Source: Gammaproteobacteria bacterium
GTDB lineage: Bacteria; Pseudomonadota; Gammaproteobacteria; SZUA-21
Assembly: GCA_003233345.1 (NCBI GenBank)
Contig: QILK01000231.1
Span: 1 to 32,256, forward strand
DNA: 32,256 bases
Reading direction: 5' to 3'
Part shown: in pieces, positions 1-8,726 of the stretch
Layout of the letters: every line of letters starts with the position of its first letter
How positions within the stretch are numbered: the first letter of the stretch is position 1
Translations under genes and position numbers: made by a program
Notes under the pieces: generated by a model
Seen by the model: the letters and a program-made list of their open reading frames with translations, nothing else
Database searches by the model: none
Told to the model about the DNA's origin: nothing

Positions 1-18
1 TGGTTTGCTAGATTTAAG

Positions 19-47
19 TTGATTAGCGTTAATACTCGTCATATAAT
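19..47 (+). promoter_or_regulatory. sigma70-like promoter for the glutaredoxin-lepA-lepB operon
   Basis: A -35 hexamer TTGATT at 19-24 and a perfect -10 hexamer TATAAT at 42-47 are separated by exactly 17 bp. Transcription would start near 54, about 140 nt ahead of the first convincing start codon at 195. No gene end can be recognised in the first 116 bases. The assignment rests on consensus match only. Confidence 0.55.
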
Positions 48-194
48 CCCCTGATTTTTCAAGAAAAATAGCTTATAAGCCCCTTGCGTTGATTAGCCGA
101 GCTGATTTGTCAGTAGGTGATTGAAGTAAAAAGTAGTGGGTGGAAATATTCACTCCGGGACATGATACACTGGAGTAGTAACAAGGGTGCGTTG

Positions 195-446
195 ATGGAA
201 AGTAATCGGCTAACAGTTTATATAAAGGATGGCTGCCATTTATGCGAAAACCTGATTGCAGAAATAGAACCTTACCAGAAAGAAATGAATTTGCTATTGG
301 ATATTATTAGTATTGAGAATGATCATAAATTATTAAGCTTATACGCAAGCAAGGTTCCTGTGTTAATGCTTGGTGATACTGAAATTTGCCATTATTTTTT
401 TGATGTAAACGCACTACGAGATGCGCTTAGGTTGCCACCACAGTAA
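195..446 (+). CDS. glutaredoxin-like (DUF836-type) thioredoxin-fold protein
   Basis: An 83-residue protein with the strand-helix pattern of small glutaredoxin-like proteins. It starts LTVYIKDGCHLC, with a CxxC-type redox motif (C-H-L-C) after the first strand, and has the cis-proline strand segment KVPVLML near residues 53-60. Such proteins probably act in cytosolic thiol-disulfide exchange, but the substrate is unknown. The frame is open upstream to a GTG at 117, but homology to the fold begins only after the ATG at 195, so the shorter form is preferred. Its stop lies 5 bases before lepA, and glutaredoxin-like genes are often found just before lepA in gammaproteobacteria. Identification by motif and context is good; the precise function is unknown. 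Confidence 0.75.
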   Translation: MESNRLTVYIKDGCHLCENLIAEIEPYQKEMNLLLDIISIENDHKLLSLYASKVPVLMLGDTEICHYFFDVNALRDALRLPPQ

Positions 447-451
447 ACTAG

Positions 452-2242
452 ATGAAAAATACAAGAAACTTTTCAATCATTGCCCATATCGATCACGGTA
501 AATCAACACTGGCGGATCGTTTTATTCAGATTTGTGGTGGACTTAGCGAGCGGGAAATGCAGGAACAGGTGCTCGATTCGATGGATATTGAGCGGGAACG
601 TGGTATCACTATCAAAGCGCAAAGTGTGTCTCTGGATTATCACGCTAAAAATGGCGAAGTATATCAATTGAATTTTATTGACACGCCGGGTCATGTCGAT
701 TTTTCCTATGAGGTTTCAAGATCGCTGGCAGCGTGTGAAGGTGCGTTACTGGTTGTTGATGCCGCGCAAGGTGTTGAGGCGCAAAGTGTTGCGAATTGTT
801 ATACGGCACTTGATTTAAATCTTGAAGTGGTGCCGGTACTTAATAAAATTGATTTACCCTCTGCAGAACCTGAAAAAGTAGTCACCGAAATTGAAGAAAT
901 TATTGGTATTGAAGCGACAAATGCCGTACGCACCAGTGCAAAAACGGGCATCGGCATAGACGAGTTACTCGAAGAAATAATTGTTCGAATTCCAGCGCCC
1001 AGTGGCGACAAGAATAAACCACTCAAGGCGTTGATTATTGATTCATGGTTTGACAATTTTGTCGGTGTTATATCGTTAGTGCGAATAGTCGACGGGGTGC
1101 TGAACGTCAAGGACAAAATTAAGGTCATGTCGACTGGCAGAAATTTTCAGGCGGAAAAAATAGGTATTTTCACGCCTAAGCGAATAGAAAAAAAGGTTTT
1201 AGAGGCAGGGGACGTTGGTTTTGTTATCGCTGGGATTAAAGACATAGATGGCGCCCCGGTCGGGGATACCCTGACGTCGGTTAATCAACCGGCAGAATCA
1301 GCATTACCCGGTTTTCAAAAGGCGCAACCACGCGTGTTTGCAGGATTATTCCCTGTGGAAGGTGAAGATTATGATGCCTTTCGCGACGCGCTATCGAAGC
1401 TGCGTCTCAATGATGCGGCATTACATTTTGAACCAGAAACATCACAAGCCCTGGGATTTGGATTTCGATGCGGTTTTTTAGGTATGTTGCATATGGAAAT
1501 TATTCAGGAGCGACTAGAACGCGAATATGATCTCGACCTGATTACGACCGCACCTACCGTGGTCTATCAAGTTAAGACCACTAAAAATAAAATTTTACAT
1601 ATTGAAAATCCAGCCAATCTGCCGCCTGTTAATGAGGTAGAAGAAATTCGTGAACCTATTATTACGGCTAATATACTGGTTCCACAAGATTATGTCGGCG
1701 CGGTGATTACCCTGTGTATCGAGAAACGCGGGATACAAAAAAATCTACAATATCTCGGCAACCAGGTTACGTTACAGTTTGCGCTACCACTTAGTGAAGT
1801 TGTACTCGATTTTTTTGACCGGTTAAAATCGGTCAGTCGTGGCTATGCCTCGTTTGACTATACGTTTGATTGTTTTAAGGCGGCCAAATTGATAAAACTG
1901 GATATATTAATTAACGGTGAACGGGTCGATGCACTGTCATTGATCGTGCATAAGCAATACAGTGTGCGACGTGGTCGAGATCTTGTGGAAAAAATGCGAG
2001 AGATCATACCGCGTCAGATGTTTGATGTTGCGATTCAGGCGGCGATTGGCAGCCAGATTATCTCCAGGTCGACAGTTAAAGCCTTGAGAAAGAATGTAAC
2101 CGCAAAGTGTTATGGTGGTGATATTTCTAGAAAACGCAAATTATTGGAAAAGCAAAAGGCCGGTAAAAAACGCATGAAACAGGTCGGTAGAGTAGAGATT
2201 CCCCAGGAAGCTTTTTTGGCAGTACTGAAAGTAGATAAATAA
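452..2242 (+). CDS. lepA: elongation factor 4 (LepA), ribosome back-translocase GTPase
   Basis: A 596-residue translational GTPase of normal length for EF4. The G1 motif AHIDHGKST is at residues 11-19, DTPGHVDF at about 76-83 and the G4 motif NKID near 131. EF-G-like domains II, III and V follow, and the LepA-specific basic C-terminal domain contains the tract [17 protein letters not shown]4 binds ribosomes in the cytoplasm and acts on stalled or mis-translocated complexes and on initiation. The ATG at 452 is only 5 bases after the preceding stop, with no strong Shine-Dalgarno sequence, which suggests translational coupling. lepB follows 44 bases downstream, the usual lepA-lepB arrangement. 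Confidence 0.98.
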   Translation: MKNTRNFSIIAHIDHGKSTLADRFIQICGGLSEREMQEQVLDSMDIERERGITIKAQSVSLDYHAKNGEVYQLNFIDTPGHVDFSYEVSRSLAACEGALLVVDAAQGVEAQSVANCYTALDLNLEVVPVLNKIDLPSAEPEKVVTEIEEIIGIEATNAVRTSAKTGIGIDELLEEIIVRIPAPSGDKNKPLKALIIDSWFDNFVGVISLVRIVDGVLNVKDKIKVMSTGRNFQAEKIGIFTPKRIEKKVLEAGDVGFVIAGIKDIDGAPVGDTLTSVNQPAESALPGFQKAQPRVFAGLFPVEGEDYDAFRDALSKLRLNDAALHFEPETSQALGFGFRCGFLGMLHMEIIQERLEREYDLDLITTAPTVVYQVKTTKNKILHIENPANLPPVNEVEEIREPIITANILVPQDYVGAVITLCIEKRGIQKNLQYLGNQVTLQFALPLSEVVLDFFDRLKSVSRGYASFDYTFDCFKAAKLIKLDILINGERVDALSLIVHKQYSVRRGRDLVEKMREIIPRQMFDVAIQAAIGSQIISRSTVKALRKNVTAKCYGGDISRKRKLLEKQKAGKKRMKQVGRVEIPQEAFLAVLKVDK

Positions 2243-2286
2243 TACTAGGTCGTTAGTCGCATCGAAAAATTTTAAGGATTATTGTT

Positions 2287-3153
2287 ATGTATTTTGATTT
2301 CCCAACAATTTTGTTTTTGGTTTCCATTGTCGCTTTGTTAGTCTGGCTAATGGATGCCTGTCTCTGGGAACCGGGAAGAGATAAAAGCAATCAGGAATTA
2401 CGCGGGGAAAAAATAGACACAGAAAATAAAGATAAAAAGAGTGCTTTGGAAAAGCAATTAAAACGGGAACCGGTATTTGTCGATATCTGTAAAGCTTTTT
2501 TCCCGGTGATAGTCCTGGTATTATTGTTACGTTCGTTTGTGGCCGAACCTTTTCGAATTCCAAGCGGTTCAATGATTCCGACTTTATTAATCGGCGACTT
2601 TATACTGGTTAATAAATTTAGTTATGGTATTCGTATGCCAATCATTAACAAAGTGATGATCAAGACTGATGATCCAAAACCGGGTGAAGTGGCCGTGTTT
2701 CGCTTTCCTGATGAACCAACAACAAATTATATCAAGCGTATCGTCGGGGTTCCTGGTGACATAGTCGAGTTTAAGGACAAGAAACTTGTCATCAATGGAA
2801 AACCGTTACCTTATCAGGAAATGGGAATTTACAGTGATATCGGCGGCGGCCAGGACCCTCAAAATAGGGATCAGTTGTTGATTGAGGAGACGTTAGGTCT
2901 ACACACTCATGCTACGGTATTGATAAGTCGGCAGGATACGCAATATTCCTGCATGGATAAGGCGAATAATCGCTTTGTCGTTAAAAAAGACGAATATTTT
3001 GTGATGGGCGATAATCGAGATAATAGTAACGATAGTCGTTACTGGTGTGGTGTGCCCAAAGAAAATCTGGTTGGCCGCGCTTTTGCCGTGTGGATGAATT
3101 GGGATCCAGTGGTTAACGTTCGCTGGAGTAGAATGTTCAAATCGATCAAGTGA
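2287..3153 (+). CDS. lepB: signal peptidase I
   Basis: A 288-residue membrane peptidase that removes signal peptides from exported proteins on the periplasmic face of the inner membrane. An N-terminal hydrophobic segment (about 5-21) is followed by a charged cytoplasmic loop rich in Lys and Glu, a second membrane segment (about 68-82) and the catalytic domain. The catalytic serine is Ser95 in the box IPSGSMIPT, and the general base is Lys150 in YIKRIVGVPGD. The box GDNRDNSNDSR, typical of family S26, lies near the C terminus. AAGGA lies 9 bases before the ATG. All catalytic residues are present. Confidence 0.97.
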   Translation: MYFDFPTILFLVSIVALLVWLMDACLWEPGRDKSNQELRGEKIDTENKDKKSALEKQLKREPVFVDICKAFFPVIVLVLLLRSFVAEPFRIPSGSMIPTLLIGDFILVNKFSYGIRMPIINKVMIKTDDPKPGEVAVFRFPDEPTTNYIKRIVGVPGDIVEFKDKKLVINGKPLPYQEMGIYSDIGGGQDPQNRDQLLIEETLGLHTHATVLISRQDTQYSCMDKANNRFVVKKDEYFVMGDNRDNSNDSRYWCGVPKENLVGRAFAVWMNWDPVVNVRWSRMFKSIK

Positions 3154-3189
3154 TCGCGAATACTAGACAATAACAAATTTTCGATAAAC

Positions 3190-3198
3190 TGCTATAGT
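3190..3198 (+). promoter_or_regulatory. possible extended -10 promoter before the DUF4845-rnc-era-recO genes
   Basis: TGc followed by TATAGT (3193-3198) forms an extended -10 element in the 82-base gap after lepB. No good -35 box is seen at 16-18 bp upstream. It may provide internal transcription for the downstream genes; this is a consensus match only. Confidence 0.3.
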
Positions 3199-3235
3199 AT
3201 TAAACATATAGAGGTTGAGTCTACGGGGAAATGTT

Positions 3236-3637
3236 ATGGTTTCTGGGATTATAGGCGCTGGCAGGCAAAAAGGCATGACGGTCGGTGGTTGGGCGCTGGT
3301 ACTGATGATAATTGGATTTTTTGGGTTGCTTTCCTTTGTTATGATTGATATACATTGGGAGAAGTTAAAGATTCGTTCGGCGGTTGAAATGTTAAAGCAG
3401 AAATTTAATAAGGAATCGGATGTATCTGATAAAAAGATAAAGATTACGTTCGATAAAAAATTAAGTACGGATTATATAGAGAGTAGCAGACGCGACGAAC
3501 TTAAAAAACTAATGGTTTTTAAAAGAGATATCGGGGAGCTAAAAGTGATATTGAATTACGAAATACGACGTTCATTTTTAGCAGGCTATTTTATAAGCAA
3601 ACGATTTAAACATGAGGTAAATATCAAGGTTAGATAA
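3236..3637 (+). CDS. DUF4845 family single-pass membrane protein
   Basis: A 133-residue protein with a basic N terminus containing the G-rich stretch GAGRQKGMTVGG, then one membrane segment (about 18-38, rich in Leu, Ile and Phe), then a soluble alpha/beta region. This matches the DUF4845 proteins found between lepB and rnc in many gammaproteobacteria (established by context); their function is not known. An in-frame TTG lies at 3215, but the ATG at 3236 has a GGGGAA sequence just upstream and gives the usual N terminus. The stop codon shares one base with the rnc start (TAATG), so the two are translationally coupled. Confidence 0.8.
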   Translation: MVSGIIGAGRQKGMTVGGWALVLMIIGFFGLLSFVMIDIHWEKLKIRSAVEMLKQKFNKESDVSDKKIKITFDKKLSTDYIESSRRDELKKLMVFKRDIGELKVILNYEIRRSFLAGYFISKRFKHEVNIKVR

Positions 3638-4311
3638 TGGTTGATTATACCCGACTCTGTAAGCAACTGGGCTATAGTTTCAAGAATCAGAATATTATCA
3701 GGGAAGCGTTAACACATAGAAGTGTCTGCAAATCCAATAATGAACGACTGGAATATTTAGGCGACAGCATACTAAATTTTGTTATCGCGTCGGCGTTATT
3801 CAAGATGTTTCCAGACGCGAAAGAAGGTGAACTAAGTCGTATACGCTCTTATCTGGTTAAAGGAGACAGGCTAACTGAAATTGCGCAATCACTACAACTA
3901 GGTGGTTTCCTGGAATTGGGCCCGGGCGAACTTAAAAGTGGTGGGGCTAGGCGTGCGTCGATTCTGGAAGATGCGTTTGAAGCGTTGATCGGTGCTGTTT
4001 ATCTGGATAGTGATATTATAGAGACCCACCGCGTTGTTATTGAACTCTACACCGAGCAGTTTAAATCCATCCCAAATTCAGATGATCTTAAAGATCCAAA
4101 AACACGCCTTCAGGAATATCTGCAAGCGCGAAAGTTACCTTTGCCTGAATATCACATCGAAGAAACCAGTGGCGAGCAACATAAAAAGAAATTTACCGTT
4201 TCGTGTAAAGTTGAAGGATTAGATGTCAATACATTCGGCGTTGCTGGTAGTCGGCGTAAAGCGGAACAGGAATCGGCAGAAAAAGCATTAGTGGTGCTAG
4301 GCAATGAATAA
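3637..4311 (+). CDS. rnc: ribonuclease III
   Basis: A 224-residue double-stranded-RNA endonuclease that processes rRNA precursors and structured mRNAs. The RNase III signature ERLEYLGDS is at residues 36-44, containing metal-binding Glu39 and catalytic-site Asp43. The second acidic pair lies in LEDAFEALIGAVYLD at about 110-124. A dsRNA-binding domain follows the linker DPKTRLQEYLQ (about 151-222) and ends in the motif SRRKAEQESAEKAL. Length is normal. The gene overlaps the upstream DUF4845 gene by one base and era by 8 bases, the usual rnc-era coupling. Confidence 0.97.
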   Translation: MVDYTRLCKQLGYSFKNQNIIREALTHRSVCKSNNERLEYLGDSILNFVIASALFKMFPDAKEGELSRIRSYLVKGDRLTEIAQSLQLGGFLELGPGELKSGGARRASILEDAFEALIGAVYLDSDIIETHRVVIELYTEQFKSIPNSDDLKDPKTRLQEYLQARKLPLPEYHIEETSGEQHKKKFTVSCKVEGLDVNTFGVAGSRRKAEQESAEKALVVLGNE

Positions 4312-5194
4312 AAAATCTCGATGTGGTTTTATCGCACTGGTGGGCAGGCCGAACGTTGGTAAATCAACCTTGTTAAATAAACTGGTCGGTGAGAAAGTCA
4401 GTATTATATCACCAAAACCACAAACTACCCGCCACCAAATTATGGGTATCTGTACACAAGAATCCACTCAGGCGGTCTTTGTCGATACCCCGGGCATACA
4501 CCAGTCAGGACAGAAAGCGATCAACCGTTATATGAACAAGGCAGCGCTTAGCGTTATTGGCGATGTTGATCTGGTTCTGTTTCTAATTGATATTACTAGG
4601 TGGACGCCGGAAGATGAGTATGTGTTTAACGAGATTATTAGGCGCAAAGCTAAAGTGATTATGATTGGCAATAAAATCGATAAAATAAAGCGGGAAAACG
4701 TACTGGAAAAAATGGCCAGTTTGATCGATAAAACCGGGTTGGAGGATATTGTACCAGTGTCTGCCACTAAGAACGATAACCTCGACTATCTCAAGCAGTT
4801 AATTTTTACCAGCTTACCTGAGTCGCCTTTCATGTTTCCAGAAGATCAGATAACTGATAAAAATGAAAGTTTTGTGATCGCTGAATTTATACGCGAGAAA
4901 CTTTTTTGTTCGCTGCAGCAAGAGCTTCCTTATGCGCTAACGGTGCAAATAGAAAATATAGAGCGCGATAATAAGCTAGTCAGAATACATGCGATTATCT
5001 GGGTAGAGAAGGATAGTCAAAAAAACATTGTTATTGGTGCCAAGGGTAAGAACCTGAAGCGCGTTGGGCAGCTAGCCCGCAAAGATATAGAGGCCTTCCT
5101 GAAGCAGAAGGTCTATCTGAATTTGTGGGTCAAAACCAAAGATGGCTGGGCTAATAGTGAAAAAATGTTGCATTTACTCGGTTACGGCGAATAG
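4304..5194 (+). CDS. era: GTPase Era, 16S rRNA and 30S assembly factor
   Basis: A 296-residue Ras-like GTPase with a C-terminal KH domain. G1 is GRPNVGKST at residues 14-22, G3 is DTPGIHQSG near 66, G4 is NKID near 124, and VSATK is the G5 region near 150. The KH domain (about 205-285) contains IVIGAKGKNLKRVG, the GxxG-type RNA-binding loop. Era binds the 3' end of 16S rRNA during small-subunit maturation. It begins inside the end of rnc and is followed by recO after 15 bases. Confidence 0.97.
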   Translation: MNKKSRCGFIALVGRPNVGKSTLLNKLVGEKVSIISPKPQTTRHQIMGICTQESTQAVFVDTPGIHQSGQKAINRYMNKAALSVIGDVDLVLFLIDITRWTPEDEYVFNEIIRRKAKVIMIGNKIDKIKRENVLEKMASLIDKTGLEDIVPVSATKNDNLDYLKQLIFTSLPESPFMFPEDQITDKNESFVIAEFIREKLFCSLQQELPYALTVQIENIERDNKLVRIHAIIWVEKDSQKNIVIGAKGKNLKRVGQLARKDIEAFLKQKVYLNLWVKTKDGWANSEKMLHLLGYGE

Positions 5195-5209
5195 TAGCCA
5201 CTCAGCAGC

Positions 5210-5935
5210 ATGAGTTACAAGCAAGTATTACAGACAGCGTATATCTTACACACGATACGCTATCGTGATTCAAGTTTGATCGTCGAGTTGTTGACCCGCG
5301 ATCATGGACGGGTATCTTTAATTGCAAAAGGGGTGCGCCGGGAAAAATCAAGACAGCGGGCTTTCCTGCAATATTTCAAAAAGGTCAAAGTCTCGTGGCA
5401 GGGGAAAGGCGATCTATACACGCTGACACATGTTGAAGAATTTCCCTATAGTGTTAGTACTCATCCGAATCTTTCCGGGGAAGCGCTGTATTGCGGGTTT
5501 TATCTCAACGAGTTGTTAATAAAATTAATCGTTAAACATGACCCTGTTAGCGAATTGTTTGAACTCTATGATCAAACCCTGGTAAAAATGGGTACCGATA
5601 AAAGCCGTTCCCTGGTGCTGCGAATATTCGAAAAAAAATTGTTGCAATTGCTGGGCTATGGTTTAGCGTTGGAGTTTGAGGCAGATACAGGTAAAAAAGT
5701 TAAAGATAATAAACTCTATCGGTATATTATTGAAACCGGGCCGGTCAGCAGTCATAATCACGAATTATTGTCTGATGTATTGATACACGGTAGCAGCATG
5801 ATCGCGCTGGTTAATGAACAGATCAACGATAAACGCAGTTTGCGTGAATGCCGAAACCTGATGCGCAGGGTAATTGATTTTTACCTTGGAAACAAAAAGA
5901 TCAAGAGTCGTGATTTATTAGTGAATGAATACTAA
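5210..5935 (+). CDS. recO: DNA repair protein RecO
   Basis: A 241-residue protein of normal length. It has an N-terminal OB-fold (about 1-80, with AYILHTIRYRDSSLIVELLTRDHG and the basic segment AKGVRREKS) and an all-helical C-terminal region. RecO works with RecR to load RecA onto SSB-coated single-stranded DNA. As in many gammaproteobacterial RecO proteins, there is no four-cysteine zinc cluster: the C-terminal part has isolated cysteines only. The gene lies in the conserved rnc-era-recO-pdxJ order. Confidence 0.93.
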   Translation: MSYKQVLQTAYILHTIRYRDSSLIVELLTRDHGRVSLIAKGVRREKSRQRAFLQYFKKVKVSWQGKGDLYTLTHVEEFPYSVSTHPNLSGEALYCGFYLNELLIKLIVKHDPVSELFELYDQTLVKMGTDKSRSLVLRIFEKKLLQLLGYGLALEFEADTGKKVKDNKLYRYIIETGPVSSHNHELLSDVLIHGSSMIALVNEQINDKRSLRECRNLMRRVIDFYLGNKKIKSRDLLVNEY

Positions 5936-5982
5936 AAGTTACTGTTGACCTGTTAACAGTGACAGTGCAGGAAAAATAATCA

Positions 5983-6747
5983 ATGAATAGTGTTTTAAAT
6001 AGTCAATCCAAACAAATATTACTCGGTGTCAATATCGACCATGTAGCGACCTTGCGTCAGTCGCGGGGTACGCGTTATCCCGAGCCGGTTACCGCTGCGG
6101 CCATCGCCGAACAGGCAGGGGCAGATTCAATAACGGTTCATTTAAGAGAGGATCGGCGACACATTCAAGAACGGGATGTGGAGATGCTAATGGATATTGT
6201 TAACACTAAAATTAATCTGGAAATGGCGGTTACTGACGTAATGATTGACTATGCTATAAAGACAGGCCCCGCTGATTGCTGTCTGGTACCTGAACGCCGC
6301 GAAGAGTTAACCACAGAAGGTGGCCTGGATGTTGTATCAAATAAGGGCAAGATTAAGAAAGCGTGTGAACGATTGACCGATGCCGGTATCCGTGTTTCAT
6401 TGTTTATCGATGCTGATCCGGCACAAATTAATTGTGCGGCTGAAGTGGGTGCGCCAGTTATCGAAATACATACGGGCCATTTTGCTGATGCAAAAGATAA
6501 TAAAGCTCAACAGAGGGAGCTTACAAAAATTGTCCAGGGTGTTGAGTTAGGTAAAAATATCGGTTTATGTATCAATGCTGGCCACGGCCTCCATTATCAT
6601 AATGTACGCCAAATAGCCGCAATTGATGATATTGTTGAGTTGAATATAGGCCATGCAATTGTTGCCGAAGCGGTGCTCATTGGGTTGGCGCATGCAGTTC
6701 GGGAGATGAAAAAGCTGATGATAGACGCAAGAATAGCAGGTTGGTAG
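5983..6747 (+). CDS. pdxJ: pyridoxine 5'-phosphate synthase
   Basis: A 254-residue TIM-barrel enzyme that condenses 3-amino-2-oxopropyl phosphate with deoxyxylulose 5-phosphate in DXP-dependent vitamin B6 synthesis. Typical family segments are [16 protein letters not shown] near the N terminus, [44 protein letters not shown] and the C-terminal [13 protein letters not shown]. The start ATG at 5983 has AGGA 10 bases upstream. A short inverted repeat, ACTGTT/AACAGT, lies at 5941-5960 in the gap after recO, but without a T tract. The next gene begins 3 bases after the stop. Confidence 0.97.
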   Translation: MNSVLNSQSKQILLGVNIDHVATLRQSRGTRYPEPVTAAAIAEQAGADSITVHLREDRRHIQERDVEMLMDIVNTKINLEMAVTDVMIDYAIKTGPADCCLVPERREELTTEGGLDVVSNKGKIKKACERLTDAGIRVSLFIDADPAQINCAAEVGAPVIEIHTGHFADAKDNKAQQRELTKIVQGVELGKNIGLCINAGHGLHYHNVRQIAAIDDIVELNIGHAIVAEAVLIGLAHAVREMKKLMIDARIAGW

Positions 6748-6750
6748 GCG

Positions 6751-7329
6751 ATGCTACCGCTTGCAAACATAAACTGGGCAGACTGGCATGTGCCGCTGGC
6801 AGAGGATACGTATACCTTGCAAGAAGTCATTAGCAGCGCAACCTCCGTTGCGGCCACCCAGGATGAAGTCCCGCTAATTATAAAGCTGATCGAAAATCCA
6901 AACTTTTCAATTCCGGGTGTTACCTTATTCAATGGGGCAGTTGATTTGCATGATCATGATTGCATTCATGCTATTTTAGGGCGTGGATTATTGCCCAAAG
7001 ACGAAGCGTTCACGATTGGTTTTACCATGGGGAGCACCAATCGTGTGACTTCTTCTGAGATTAGATTATATGCGTTTGCCGCTAAATTTTTATACCCAGG
7101 ACCGTACAAGTTTGATGATGATGATATAGCCGTATTCAAAGATGCGGTACATTTGGGTTTTGTATCCGATTGCTTGCCGTTAAACAAGATTGATTTTAAG
7201 AATTTTTATCACTTGTCTTTGGGCGAAGTCAGACAAGCAATTAGTTTGGAAGTCGATTTACTGCTGGCTTATTATCGAATTGAAAAAAAACGTTATCGAC
7301 AGTCCCGGGAGAGTCAACGATTAATATAA
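6751..7329 (+). CDS. conserved protein with a Coq4-type HDxxHx11E motif
   Basis: A 192-residue, mostly helical, cytosolic protein that I do not recognise with certainty. Residues near 69-85 read HDCIH, eleven residues, then Glu, which is exactly the HDxxHx11E zinc-ligand motif of Coq4, a ubiquinone-pathway protein. No signal peptide or membrane segment is seen. It starts 3 bases after the pdxJ stop, with GGTAGGCG just before the ATG, so it is co-translated with pdxJ. In many gammaproteobacteria this slot holds acpS, which is absent here. A metal-binding role is inferred from the motif; a role in quinone metabolism is only a possibility. Confidence 0.6.
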   Translation: MLPLANINWADWHVPLAEDTYTLQEVISSATSVAATQDEVPLIIKLIENPNFSIPGVTLFNGAVDLHDHDCIHAILGRGLLPKDEAFTIGFTMGSTNRVTSSEIRLYAFAAKFLYPGPYKFDDDDIAVFKDAVHLGFVSDCLPLNKIDFKNFYHLSLGEVRQAISLEVDLLLAYYRIEKKRYRQSRESQRLI

Positions 7330-7341
7330 GTGTCTTCGTTA

Positions 7342-7350
7342 TGCTATACT
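7342..7350 (+). promoter_or_regulatory. possible extended -10 promoter before the glycosidase-like gene
   Basis: TGc followed by TATACT (7345-7350) is an extended -10 element about 50 bases before the start codon at 7399. The -35 region is poor (TTAATA at 7321-7326, 18 bp spacing). Consensus match only. Confidence 0.35.
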
Positions 7351-7398
7351 GTTTAAAATTCGGGAACGTACAACCCAGGTACTAATAAAGTCATCGTC

Positions 7399-8235
7399 AT
7401 GCAAAAAAATTACATGAGTAAATTGATACTGCTTGTTATTGTTCTAACGGCGCAACAGGCACTGGCAGATAAAACTAGCGGTTTAAAGTGGATTACATTA
7501 GAAAAAGGATTGCAATTTGGTGAATTCAAGGCCAAATCCGAGTCCGTACTCGGTGACTCGATAGTAAGAATTTTACGGATTAACCCAAAATATTTTTCGT
7601 TTCATCTGGCTAATGCTTCAGCAAAAGGCGAAGGTGTCAATTTAAGCGTTAGGCAATGGGCAAAAAAATATAAATTTGTCGCCTCTATTAATGCCAGTAT
7701 GTATCAACGTGATCATCTAAGAAGTATTTCATTTATGCGCTCTGGAGCACATGTTAACAATCCAAGGCTCAGTCGGCACAAAACCATTCTGGCATTTAAT
7801 CCCATTAAAAGTGATGATGGAAAAGTCAAACTATTTGACCGCGAATGCGATAGTATCAAACAAATGAAACAGGATTTTCATGTGTTAGTGCAAAGTATTC
7901 GTATGATCTCGTGCACTGGCAAAAACGTATGGAAACAGCAGAAGGGAAAATGGAGTACTGCGGCGATTGCTGCTGATAAAGACGGTAATATTCTTTTTAT
8001 CCATGTCAGGGCTTTATATACCACCCACGATTTGATTAATATTCTTATTGCTTTGCCGATTAATATACGCTCCGCTATGTATGTAGAAGGTGGCCCTCAA
8101 GCACAACTGTTTATTAGAGGAGGTGAGGATAAGGAATTCAACTTATTGGGTCGGTATCGCCTTAGGTTAAGTCAGAATATTATTACCAAGTATGGATGGC
8201 CGGTACCCAATGTCATTGGTATAAAAAAACGCTGA
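7399..8235 (+). CDS. secreted phosphodiester glycosidase (NAGPA/DUF2233) family protein
   Basis: A 278-residue protein with a signal peptide (hydrophobic core ILLVIVLTA, likely cleavage after QQALA at about residue 23). The mature part carries segments typical of the DUF2233/phosphodiester-glycosidase fold: ASINASMYQRD near 95, a central AAIAADKDGNILFIHV region, and YVEGGPQAQLFI near 230, which corresponds to the family's DGGGSSQ-type loop. Members hydrolyse sugar phosphodiesters or act on cell-envelope glycans; the substrate here is unknown. An in-frame ATG at 7414 is an alternative start that also leaves a signal peptide. No clear Shine-Dalgarno sequence is present for either. It probably acts in the periplasm. 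Confidence 0.7.
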   Translation: MQKNYMSKLILLVIVLTAQQALADKTSGLKWITLEKGLQFGEFKAKSESVLGDSIVRILRINPKYFSFHLANASAKGEGVNLSVRQWAKKYKFVASINASMYQRDHLRSISFMRSGAHVNNPRLSRHKTILAFNPIKSDDGKVKLFDRECDSIKQMKQDFHVLVQSIRMISCTGKNVWKQQKGKWSTAAIAADKDGNILFIHVRALYTTHDLINILIALPINIRSAMYVEGGPQAQLFIRGGEDKEFNLLGRYRLRLSQNIITKYGWPVPNVIGIKKR

Positions 8236-8726
8236 TAAAAAACCTCTATTTTACAGCTAGTTGCAATAGTATTTTATAAGCCATTGATTTTAAAAATATT
8301 TAGATGGTTGATAATCTAATCCCGAACGATACAATTCATACTTAAATATAAACTAAAAATATAATAACCCTAATAAATTAGCTTACATATACTTGATAAA
8401 TGCCTAATAAATTGAGAATAAGTTCAAAATTTAGACATTTATAAGCATTAACATTAATAAATACTGTTACGCTTAAGGCTATATTGTTACGGAAGCAATT
8501 ATCTTACCTCACCAGCTGATTGGTCTATTGGCAACAAGCAATAACCACCTTCGACTTGTGTAATAATTTTTAAAAAATCTCTATAACCGCTTGTATTTAA
8601 TAAAAAAGATAAGTAAGTTTATTCAGGATGCTGTTTTTAAAAAACATTAGCAGATTATGCTAATTGTGGTTTAGTTGTTGCAAATGACACGAAGACAATT
8701 GGGTTTTCGTTTCTCAGGAGCCAAGT
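8236..8726. other. AT-rich intergenic region without recognisable genes
   Basis: The 491 bases between the glycosidase-like gene and the membrane-protein gene are strongly AT-rich, and I see no credible coding frame. No perfect hairpin with a T tract is apparent. The only clear signal is the AGGAG ribosome-binding site at the right edge, 8 bases before the ATG at 8727. A promoter for the 8727-10834 pair is presumably here, but many TA-rich hexamers prevent choosing one. Confidence 0.4.

Noticed and set aside
117-194. Longer GTG start for the glutaredoxin-like protein
   Set aside because: The added 26 residues are not part of the fold and no ribosome-binding site precedes the GTG.
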